From positions 160,683-224,682 of the forward strand of contig NZ_MNAN01000037.1 of the NCBI RefSeq assembly GCF_001854475.1: 64,000 nt of DNA, given 5' to 3'. The translations under genes and the position numbers were made by a program. The notes under the pieces were generated by a model. That model worked only from the letters and a program-made list of their open reading frames with translations. It did no database searches and was not told where the DNA came from. Position 1 is the stretch's first letter, and every line of letters starts with the position of its first letter. Origin of the DNA: Pseudoalteromonas byunsanensis (GTDB taxonomy: Bacteria; Pseudomonadota; Gammaproteobacteria; Enterobacterales; Alteromonadaceae). This document shows positions 26,280 to 33,325 of the stretch, one piece after another.

Positions 26280-26342
26280 GGATAACCAGCAAAAAGATTT
26301 AATCAATGTGTTGCGTCCATTCGTTGCTGCGCTTGTTAGCTA
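26280..26342 (-). other. Partial attC site at the end of the cassette pair
   Basis: On the minus strand TAGCTAAC (plus 26335-26342) is followed by AAGCGCAGCAACGAATGGAC, the form of an attC left arm. A clear right arm is not seen further left, so the array is truncated here. Confidence 0.4.
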
Positions 26343-26767
26343 TGGTTTCCAACCGAGAAAACTTGTTTAACAATAGAGTCACCAACTTTGTCTCTTGGAA
26401 TTGCCAACTTGTCCATCATAGCAAAAATTATATTTGCAAAAGCTTGATTTGAAACTTCTTCGCTGAATCCCGAATTACTTCTTATTTTTACAAATTCATT
26501 GTACTTATTTATAACTTCTGGAGACTCGCTGTATGCAAATGGTATTTGATTGAAAGCTGATACAAACCTTTCATAACCAGGTCTATCTGGGAAATTTAAA
26601 ATGTATCTAAAACCAGCTACATCTCTTAATATTCTTGTCTGGTAATCTACAATAACCCTCTCCTTTTCGTAAGATTTCGTCCAGTAAATAGTAATACCTG
26701 TAGCAATAATTGTTGCTAACAATCCAGAGATTACAGAGGGGATAATATACTTTTTCAAATAGCGCAA
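26336..26767 (-). CDS. Cassette-borne protein with one N-terminal membrane helix, unknown function
   Basis: The 143-residue product starts MRYLKKYIIPSVISGLLATI, a basic segment then a transmembrane helix. A soluble helical domain follows (YQTRILRDVAGFRYILNF, FNQIPFAYSESPEVINKYNE). It loosely resembles DUF6680-type proteins, a weak impression. Its ATG is 16 nt after one attC core and its stop codon lies inside the next core (TAGCTAAC), the normal geometry of an integron cassette gene. Function unknown; membrane anchored. Confidence 0.6.
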   Translation of the reverse strand: MRYLKKYIIPSVISGLLATIIATGITIYWTKSYEKERVIVDYQTRILRDVAGFRYILNFPDRPGYERFVSAFNQIPFAYSESPEVINKYNEFVKIRSNSGFSEEVSNQAFANIIFAMMDKLAIPRDKVGDSIVKQVFSVGNHS

Positions 26768-26782
26768 AATATTTCCTTTGAG

Positions 26783-26886
26783 TAGCTAACACCTAAATAA
26801 CAGGCTACGTAATGGTTAGCTAAAATTGTGAGTGCATCGAAACGTAGCCAACTGTTACGTATCCTTGTTTATTTTCTTGTTAGCTA
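26783..26886 (-). repeat. Complete attC recombination site
   Basis: Perfectly inverted ends TAGCTAAC (26783-26790) and GTTAGCTA (26879-26886) enclose paired inner arms GGCTACGT (26803-26810) and ACGTAGCC (26842-26849). The flanking arms match imperfectly over about 25 bp. Length is about 104 bp. The core departs from GTTRRRY at one position (C for R). It separates two minus-strand cassette genes. Confidence 0.65.
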
Positions 26887-27454
26887 CCGATACAACTTGA
26901 TAGGCAGCTAGCCCGTACCATACAAGAGTAATTGCAACCCAAACTCGCTGCGTAACTCCTTTGTACTCGATAGGCATGAATCCATAACTAAAGAACCAGA
27001 AGAAAACAATATGAATTAATGTTATTAAAACACAGAAATCTTGGAAGTTCTTTGAGGAATAATAATCATTCATTTCTAAGGCGAATAAAACAGGAACTAC
27101 TATTAATATCGTTGTTAGACCATACAGATCATGCAATGGACTACCTAGAATAAATATACCAGCAAAAATCCATGTTATGCCAAATGAAAACATGGTTAAA
27201 AAAGTAAATTTGGCTCTAGCAATCGAAAGACAAGCTATTGCGAATAGGCACATCGACAAGCCAATTAGCACATCAGCAAGTCTATGAGAGTAAGCAAAGA
27301 ACTGCGCTTCCAAAGCTAGTTCACTAATATGTTGAGTTACAACACTATAGCCTGATACCAATAGCCCTACGAATATATTATAAAAAGCGAATACAGGAAT
27401 AAACATCGCTTGCTTGATTGCTAATAAGTTATTTTTATTCAATGAGTACTCCAA
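26855..27454 (-). CDS. DUF998-type membrane protein in an integron cassette
   Basis: The 199-residue protein has six hydrophobic helices and the DUF998 signature GYSVVTQHISELALEA, with GIFILGSPLHDLYG further on. Function unknown. The start codon lies 12 nt after a TAGCTAAC core. The last nine codons (NKKINKDT and stop) are encoded by the attC itself, as is common for cassette genes. It is a distant relative of the DUF998 protein at 22683, but the two are not near-identical. Confidence 0.7.
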   Translation of the reverse strand: MEYSLNKNNLLAIKQAMFIPVFAFYNIFVGLLVSGYSVVTQHISELALEAQFFAYSHRLADVLIGLSMCLFAIACLSIARAKFTFLTMFSFGITWIFAGIFILGSPLHDLYGLTTILIVVPVLFALEMNDYYSSKNFQDFCVLITLIHIVFFWFFSYGFMPIEYKGVTQRVWVAITLVWYGLAAYQVVSVANKKINKDT

Positions 27455-27465
27455 ATTTCAAAAGG

Positions 27466-27554
27466 TAGCTAACTATTTAATAGTGCGAAAATCGCGCACT
27501 TTTCTGAATGATTTAGTTTTAACAAAATTGATAACTAGTTGCCAACGTTATCAA
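27466..27554 (-). other. Cassette boundary (core TAGCTAAC) with adjacent hairpins
   Basis: The core at 27466-27473 bounds the first cassette. To its right are AGTGCG/CGCGCACT and TTGATAAC/GTTATCAA (27528-27535/27547-27554) hairpins. A second full core is not found within 110 bp, so this could be a degraded attC or an attI-like site. No integrase gene is visible. Confidence 0.4.
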
Positions 27555-27745
27555 AAATATATGTTGTTAATTTTTAGAGCAAGATTAATAAAACTCACAA
27601 GTATAGTAGCCGTCCGTAATTCGCCCGCTTGAGACTTCTGTACTCCAGAATTCAGGCGCTTACTTCTCAATATGTCTCATACTGGAAAATATACCCCGCA
27701 GCCCCCTCTTCTATAACTGAAGGATGTTAGCCTGCTCTTTTATTC

Positions 27746-27925
27746 TGTCACTATGATAGCAAATACAACTCAAAAAACCTTATTTTTGCTATTATAGTAG
27801 CACCTTAACACTCCCAATAATGGCCTCTAGTCGTGTTAATTAAGCAATGACTATCAACCCCATTTATTTGCTACAATAATAGCAATAAAATAAATATTCA
27901 TGCTACAATTGATACTATAGTGACA
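27746..27925 (+). promoter_or_regulatory. Four phased 16-bp palindromic operators upstream of hipBA
   Basis: TGCTA-N6-TAGCA is perfect at 27787-27802 and 27869-27884. Variants TGTCA-N6-TAGCA (27746-27761) and TGATA-N6-TGACA (27910-27925) flank them. The centres are 41, 82 and 41 bp apart, whole multiples of 41 bp (about four helical turns). This is what cooperative HipB-type autorepression would need. The last site abuts the antitoxin start. Confidence 0.65.
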
Positions 27926-27940
27926 ATTTTTGAGGCATGT

Positions 27941-28216
27941 ATGTTATCTCTCTATACCGCTTATGATTTGCAGATGGATCTCAAAGAATTTATCAAATCC
28001 GCTCGAAAAAAAGATAAACTCAGCGTTCGGAAGATGGCCGAACTATCTGGTGTGCCTTACGCGACGATCCGAAAGTTTGAGTCATCTGGAAATATCTCAT
28101 TGCGCCAGTTCCTCATGCTTTATGAGACTGTCGGTGACTTGAAAAAAGTGAAAGAGCTGACAAAGTCGTCTGAGCCTGAATTTAAATCAATAGAGGATGT
28201 GCTCCGACATGCTTAA
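27941..28216 (+). CDS. hipB: HipB-like antitoxin / XRE repressor
   Basis: The 91-residue protein has one XRE helix-turn-helix at about residues 13-60: FIKSARKKDKLSVRKMAELS, then GVPYATIRKFESSGNISLRQ. In HipBA modules HipB neutralises the HipA kinase and represses the operon by binding upstream palindromes, four of which are seen here. ATG 27941 is chosen because GAGG lies 6 nt upstream and because an upstream GTG (27920) would fall in the last operator; ATG 27974 is a further possibility. The gene overlaps hipA by 8 bp, so expression is coupled. Confidence 0.8.
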   Translation: MLSLYTAYDLQMDLKEFIKSARKKDKLSVRKMAELSGVPYATIRKFESSGNISLRQFLMLYETVGDLKKVKELTKSSEPEFKSIEDVLRHA

Positions 28217-29444
28217 ATCACCCCTAACCGTAAAACGAACGCTTAGCACAGGTGAAAAGGTACTTGTCGGCAAGCTCGTTGAAAATAGTCAGCAAAGCTT
28301 CTTTCAATTTGATGAGGCTTATTTAGGCACTCACCCAACCTCTCTGGCTCCATTCAATTTAAAGGCTGATACAAGCCTCCAAGCTGCGCCTAGAGAGCCA
28401 CATTACGGCATTCACGGGGTTTTTGGAGATAGTCTCCCTGATGGCTGGGGTCTTTATCTCATGGATCGTGTATTTAGGCAAAACGCTCATAACCCAAAAG
28501 AAGTTACCGCCCTAGAACGTTTGGCTTATCTAGGTGATAGATGTATGGGTGCGTTGAGCTATGAGCCAGAATTAGATTTACTTGATGAACCCACGGAGTC
28601 GATTGATATCATTACCCTTGGCCAAGCTGCAATTGAGGAGTTTGAAGGCACCGAGTCTGCTTTGCTCGAGCATTTAATGAGAACTGGTGGTTCGGGTGGT
28701 GCTAGGCCCAAAATGAACGTTACACGTTTATCGAATGGGGAATATACATCATTAGATAATGCACTAGGAACAAAGCTTATCGTAAAGCTGACATCTGAAA
28801 AGTTTGACTTGAAACACTCTGAATCATTAGTCGAATATTGCTACATGCAGATGGCCCGTGATGTCGGCATAGAGGTTCCTGAATTTAATTTAATTGATGC
28901 AGGCAATGGACGATTTTGGCTAGAGCAGGAACGATTTGATTGCACCGAGCAAGGCGGTCGAATTCATATGATTTCTGCGTGCGGATTGTTAGATGCACCG
29001 TTTCGAGAGCCTTCTTTGGATTATGTAGATTTAGTTAAAGCGACACGCATCATGTGTGGTGTCACTGAGTCTCAAAAGCTCATTAAGCGCTGCATGTTTA
29101 ATTACCTGACGGTTAACCAAGATGATCACAGTAAGAACTTTAGTTTTCTTGCCAGTGACGCCGATAACTGGACGCTATCGCCTTTCTACGACATTGTTTA
29201 TAGCCCTTATAAAGAGCATATGACGGCATTTGGTGGTAATGGCCGAACGCCAAAGAGCGCACTAGACCAGTTAGCTGCTCAGTCAGGGTTATCTTCTAAG
29301 AAAGCGATTATGATTATGGCTGAAGAGATCTTCGAAATAACTCGTTCGTTTAGTCATCAAGCCAAACATCTAGGCTTACCACATACGCTTATCAAGGAGA
29401 TTGATAAGCATATGGTCGAAAAATTTAATACTTTGACAGGGTAG
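28209..29444 (+). CDS. hipA: HipA-family toxin kinase
   Basis: The 411-residue serine/threonine kinase is of the HipA type. Visible motifs are the N-terminal HipA domain with GIHGVFGDSLPDGWGLYLMD, the glycine-rich loop MRTGGSGGARPKM, the catalytic NYLTVNQDDHSKNFSFL (Asp) and the metal-binding LSPFYDIVYSP. E. coli HipA phosphorylates glutamyl-tRNA synthetase and induces persistence; relatives target other tRNA ligases, so the target here is open. ATG 28209 overlaps the antitoxin stop (ATGCTTAA) and is preferred to ATG 28197. All core motifs are intact. Confidence 0.85.
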   Translation: MLKSPLTVKRTLSTGEKVLVGKLVENSQQSFFQFDEAYLGTHPTSLAPFNLKADTSLQAAPREPHYGIHGVFGDSLPDGWGLYLMDRVFRQNAHNPKEVTALERLAYLGDRCMGALSYEPELDLLDEPTESIDIITLGQAAIEEFEGTESALLEHLMRTGGSGGARPKMNVTRLSNGEYTSLDNALGTKLIVKLTSEKFDLKHSESLVEYCYMQMARDVGIEVPEFNLIDAGNGRFWLEQERFDCTEQGGRIHMISACGLLDAPFREPSLDYVDLVKATRIMCGVTESQKLIKRCMFNYLTVNQDDHSKNFSFLASDADNWTLSPFYDIVYSPYKEHMTAFGGNGRTPKSALDQLAAQSGLSSKKAIMIMAEEIFEITRSFSHQAKHLGLPHTLIKEIDKHMVEKFNTLTG

Positions 29445-29662
29445 TGTAAATTGAGGTGCAATTTTAATTTTCCACCTATTTTATTGAATTTAAATAGGAA
29501 AAAAATTATGGCTAGCTAGAGAGTAAATATTCGTTCCTCACTCGTTTGAAGCCTAGTCGTTTTAAAGCTCAGTTACTTACGTCTCATTAGTGCTACGAGA
29601 TCAACTGGTAGACGCAATAATGGGTCCGAAAAGCTTGGCTAAATGAGCACAAGCCTACTGTT

Positions 29663-30196
29663 TTACGTCCCTTGGTTGGAGCAGTTGTTATACCTTCTTT
29701 GACAATGCATCTCTAAGTTGCTCCAGCACCCTACGAGACTTTTATTCTTATCGGTTTTATCTATGTCTTCTGGACATAACCAATTTAGGAATTCACTTAC
29801 ATGATTACCGCCAAACATAGATACAATTTCATTCTGAACTTCATTTGCACTAAGGTAATCTGCTTTATTACTAACATGAGCAACTGTGTAATTTCTTAGC
29901 TTTTTAATCGATGTGTTTTTATTAAGTTCGTTATAAAACTTATTCCTTAATTCGGTATATTCGTGTAACTCCTCTTTAAAGTATTTTCCGTATTTTTCGT
30001 TAACTTCCATATACTTTGAGCAATTCAAAACTATTGCCGAAATACAAAGACGCCAGACACATTGTTTTTTCTACATGTTGCTTGGCTCCTGAAACCAAGC
30101 TCTTGACTCATAATCTCTTAATACATCCACAGCTGTAGCAAGATCCATCATTACATGAGTAAGAATTTCTTCTAGTTCTAAAAGTTTTACATTCAT
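29663..30196 (-). pseudogene. Unknown helical protein interrupted by one amber codon
   Basis: From ATG 30196 the frame reads MNVKLLELEEILTHVMMDLA and on to residue 41. It meets a TAG at 30071-30073, then continues in the same frame without a break (KKQCVWRLCISAIVLNCSKY, then MEVNEKYGKYFKEELHEY) to the stop at 29663. The joined product would be 177 codons, all-helical and rich in charged residues. One stop in an otherwise smooth frame suggests a point nonsense mutation. The downstream part could still start at TTG 30028. Family not recognised. It lies just after the hipBA module in the accessory region. Confidence 0.5.
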
Positions 30197-30309
30197 AGTT
30201 TTACCTAGCTATAACAGGTTACTAGCAAAATCTTGCAAGTTAGAATACCTTGTGAGGTTGGTATCTTTCACCATCTGAAATTCGCTGTCAGATCAGATAT
30301 GAGCGCACA

Positions 30310-31092
30310 TTAATTACCGCTATCAATCACCGTAAAGGTTCTTTCAATAAATCGTTTAAAGGCATTTTTTGGAATAAAGTCCTGTTTATTAGCGATGTTG
30401 AAATTGCGCAACAACGCTTTAACCCTGTCGTTGTTCATGATTTCTTCAACGCTCATGCCCTTTTCTTTCAAGGCTTTTATTTCTTCTACCCATGTAATGG
30501 TGTGATTTCTAAACTGACGTAACTCTACTTTACTCGTCGGCTTGCCGTGTCCCGGAATGATCAGGCTATCCTCATTCCCTATATTGAGGATTTTCTCGAT
30601 GGCTTGATTAAATCCTGATAGACCACCGGCGTAAAATGTTGGGTGCCAACTGGTGTCATAAATATCACCAACAAACACACTATTGCTTTTGCTGTGGTAG
30701 AACACTTTGTCTTTTGATGTATGTGATTTTAACTCAAACTCTGTAAATTCGGGTAAATCACTAACAGTTGCAACAACCTTGCTGCCTTGTTCAACAAAGT
30801 AGGCGTTTCCACCGGTATGATCGCCATGTTGGTGGGTATTTAACACATAGCGTACAGGCGCTTTACTGCGCTGTTGTATAACTTGATAAAGCTTGTCTAG
30901 ATTCTTCTTACCTGGCATTGGATCTATCACCACAACGCCCTCGCGGGTTTTGATTAGCCCAATGTTGGTCCCGTAGTCTTTCTCAGTGATGATAAAAGCG
31001 GCATTCGACACGCTAGTGACTTGAAAATTTGACGTACCACAGAGCCCACAGGCCGAATATAAAGCCACAATCAAAAGCAACTTGACTCGCAT
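30310..31092 (-). CDS. Exported metallo-beta-lactamase-fold hydrolase
   Basis: The 260-residue protein has a signal peptide (MRVKLLLIVALYSACGLCG) and the MBL metal site LNTHQHGDHTGGN at about residues 89-101. VVVIDPMPG lies before it and LIIPGHGKP after it. It lacks some usual spacing between the first and second metal motifs (SVFVGDIYD supplies the Asp). The fold covers beta-lactamases, sulfatases and quinoprotein-linked hydrolases; nothing points firmly to antibiotic resistance. It acts in the periplasm. It is 64 bp downstream of the lipase chaperone on the same strand but may have its own promoter. Confidence 0.75.
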   Translation of the reverse strand: MRVKLLLIVALYSACGLCGTSNFQVTSVSNAAFIITEKDYGTNIGLIKTREGVVVIDPMPGKKNLDKLYQVIQQRSKAPVRYVLNTHQHGDHTGGNAYFVEQGSKVVATVSDLPEFTEFELKSHTSKDKVFYHSKSNSVFVGDIYDTSWHPTFYAGGLSGFNQAIEKILNIGNEDSLIIPGHGKPTSKVELRQFRNHTITWVEEIKALKEKGMSVEEIMNNDRVKALLRNFNIANKQDFIPKNAFKRFIERTFTVIDSGN

Positions 31093-31156
31093 GGCATTCC
31101 CTTTCTTGCAAATTTTTCTGTGAGAATAACAAAGTACCAGTTATTACAGATAAAAA

Positions 31157-32032
31157 TCAAAACTTTGCTAAGGATGTATTGGGTAGGCGTTTTCGCTCGT
31201 TTTCACTAAACATAATTTGCTTTAGGTGTTCAATGGCTTGAGTTTCTGCATCTGGCGCCAGCTCAAGTGCAAGTATGTGTGAACGTTCCTGTTTGAACTT
31301 GACCAGTTTCTGTTGCCAATTGGCCTGTTCGACTTGCAGTGCAACAATACGCTCAGCAGCTTCATCACCAAAACGCGCACTGAGTTGATTGTAATCTTGT
31401 TGCTGCCAGCTGTCGGCAAGTTCATGTAATTGTGTACTGTTTCTGATCAACCGCTGCTCTTGCTCAGGAAGCTGGCTGATATGTTGATTAATAAGTTGTT
31501 CTTTTTGAGCATTGCTCAAGCGCTTATCAGACAGTATCTGCCAGCGCTTGATTGTTTGTTCATTCCAAGCATTTTCCTCTTTAAACCAAAGTGTTATTTG
31601 ATCTGATGAGAAGAAGCGTTGCTGTAATGATTGCAAAAGCGCATGACGCTCTAAAATATTTAGGTTCTCATCTACTTCCATCAGTGCTTGTTTGTAGGCC
31701 ATGTAGTTTTCAACATCATCATGTAAACACTCATCAAGTTGCTTAAGATGCGAGCGCCACTGTTGATGTTGGTTATTTTTTTGTAGTGCCAACAACCAAT
31801 CGTCTAGTGTGTTTTTATCGGCTTTCGAAATAGCGTCACATTGTTGATGGCTTTGCTCACCGGCTTGAATTGTATTTATAAGTGGAGTCTTGCCAGTTTG
31901 ACTGAGCTCAGACTCATTCAAAATAATCGTGTGTTTGTGCTCAAATAATAGCGTTTCACCGTCAATGAAGTAGACATAGCCCAAGATCAAACACAGACCA
32001 AACATAACAACGGCAAGACTCCACTTACTCAT
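31157..32032 (-). CDS. Lipase chaperone (steric foldase)
   Basis: The 291-residue, strongly helical protein is anchored by an N-terminal membrane helix (WSLAVVMFGLCLILGYVYFI). It has a long alpha-helical scaffold, with repeats rich in Gln and Arg such as RHALLQSLQQRFFSSDQI and LSARFGDEAAERIVALQVEQ. Lipase-specific foldases (Lif/LipB) fold secreted lipases in the periplasm before export. The start codon overlaps the lipase stop (ATGA), fitting the strict lipase-foldase pairing. Length is a little short of the 300-350 residues usual for the family. Confidence 0.85.
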   Translation of the reverse strand: MSKWSLAVVMFGLCLILGYVYFIDGETLLFEHKHTIILNESELSQTGKTPLINTIQAGEQSHQQCDAISKADKNTLDDWLLALQKNNQHQQWRSHLKQLDECLHDDVENYMAYKQALMEVDENLNILERHALLQSLQQRFFSSDQITLWFKEENAWNEQTIKRWQILSDKRLSNAQKEQLINQHISQLPEQEQRLIRNSTQLHELADSWQQQDYNQLSARFGDEAAERIVALQVEQANWQQKLVKFKQERSHILALELAPDAETQAIEHLKQIMFSENERKRLPNTSLAKF

Positions 32033-32946
32033 AGATTTAACCCTTTAAGACGACGAATATGCTGACGGTAAAGTGTTAGCGGATCGGTTTCAAACAAATG
32101 ATGCACACCGATTGTTTGGTTAACTTGGTCAAGGTGATTCATTTTATATTGATTACCTATTACTTGGCCTAAGTTGCTTGAACAAGCAGATACCAGCCCG
32201 TCGTTGGGCTCATCAAATACCTGTGAAAACAGTGCTAATGCGTTATCGGCAGGGTCAAACACGTTAGTCCACGCTTTACTGCCACTCCATGAAAAGTAAT
32301 ACACGCCGTTGCTAGCCAAAGCGTCAGTTTGTCCACAATAATGACTTGGTACGCCCTCAGGATATTTTTGGTTAAACGCCACAGAACCCTCAGTTGTCAA
32401 TGCTGACAAAGCTTCTAAGGCATCTTTAGGAGCGGTCGCTTTACCAGATAACAAATCAATCAAGCCTGCTAAACCATTGGCCAGTGAGGCTAAAAACTGC
32501 TCTGAGAATGAACCGCTGTCGACACTGCCTCTTACCACATCAGCAAAGCGACTGCCCCAGTTAACCCCGCCAATACTGGTAGCTGAAGCCACCCATTGAG
32601 GTTTAACCGAAGCCACATAACGAATAGTTTGTGCGCCTTGGCTGTGACCAATTAGGTTTACCTTATCTTTACCGGTAATCGCTCTGATCAGTGCTACTTG
32701 TTCGAGTAATTGCTCGCCACGTAATTCAGAGTTATGAGCTGATGAGACCTCAGCTACGTAAACAGCTGCCCCTTCATCTTCAATAACAGAAGGTACTCGG
32801 TAGAAATAATCGACTCCCAATAGGTTATCAAAGCCAAACAGGCCATGTACCAGTACCACAGGATATTCAAGTCGTTCACTACTGTGAGCTACCTGCGTGA
32901 AAAAAGTAAATAGGCCAATCATGGCCGCCCAAACATGTTGTTTCAT
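32029..32946 (-). CDS. Secreted triacylglycerol lipase, foldase-dependent
   Basis: The 305-residue precursor has a signal peptide (MKQHVWAAMIGLFTFFTQVA). The mature lipase starts near LEYPVVLVHGLFGFDNLLGV, the oxyanion-hole segment. The nucleophile lies in NLIGHSQGAQTIRYVA, the Asp region in PNDGLVSACSS and the His in IGVHHLFETD. These match family I.1/I.2 bacterial lipases, which hydrolyse long-chain triacylglycerols outside the cell. ATG 32946 is chosen because GGAG lies 8 nt upstream and the signal peptide starts there, rather than an ATG 17 codons earlier. Translationally coupled to its chaperone. Confidence 0.9.
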   Translation of the reverse strand: MKQHVWAAMIGLFTFFTQVAHSSERLEYPVVLVHGLFGFDNLLGVDYFYRVPSVIEDEGAAVYVAEVSSAHNSELRGEQLLEQVALIRAITGKDKVNLIGHSQGAQTIRYVASVKPQWVASATSIGGVNWGSRFADVVRGSVDSGSFSEQFLASLANGLAGLIDLLSGKATAPKDALEALSALTTEGSVAFNQKYPEGVPSHYCGQTDALASNGVYYFSWSGSKAWTNVFDPADNALALFSQVFDEPNDGLVSACSSNLGQVIGNQYKMNHLDQVNQTIGVHHLFETDPLTLYRQHIRRLKGLNL

Positions 32947-33284
32947 ATACTTGCTCCAATTATTACATTTTAATAACAAATTAAAATTAGAGCACAATGG
33001 TCAGAGGTCAAGCCAGAATGTTAAAAAAAGCCACCTTTTGTAAAATTAATTTCAACACTCGCTGCGTGCTACGCTAAATCTCAAATCCAAAACAACACCT
33101 ACACCATACCTTTTACAAAGTGTATTACATTGATTTTTAAGATTTAAATAAACCATTTCAGAATTTATGGGAAGGTGAAATGTCGATAAACACATTACTA
33201 TCGCAAACGAGTCGACTTTGATAAGGCTAGGGATAACAAGCAAAGTAAAAGACTTTTATCAGCTTTAGTTATCTGTTGAGTGAA
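32947..33284. other. Intergenic region, no gene seen
   Basis: About 340 AT-rich bases between the lipase start and the terminator of the amidohydrolase gene. It should hold the lipase promoter; no further feature was recognised. Confidence 0.4.
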
Positions 33285-33313
33285 TAAAAAGCGCACAGAT
33301 AATCCCGTGCGCT
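33285..33313 (-). terminator. Intrinsic terminator of the amidohydrolase gene
   Basis: On the minus strand AGCGCAC pairs with GTGCGCT and is followed by TTTTTATTC. The hairpin lies 13 bp past the stop codon of the gene at 33326. Confidence 0.75.
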
Positions 33314-33325
33314 ATCGTCTGTTAA

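Noticed and set aside
27414..27632. A 72-codon plus-strand frame over the cassette boundary
   Set aside because: It overlaps the cassette gene start and the boundary hairpins and shows no coding character.
25723..28000. An integron integrase or attI site near the cassette array
   Set aside because: No tyrosine-recombinase frame was found in the window; only attC-type sites can be supported.
33052..33243. A 63-codon minus-strand frame before the lipase
   Set aside because: Low-complexity, no ribosome site, not protein-like.
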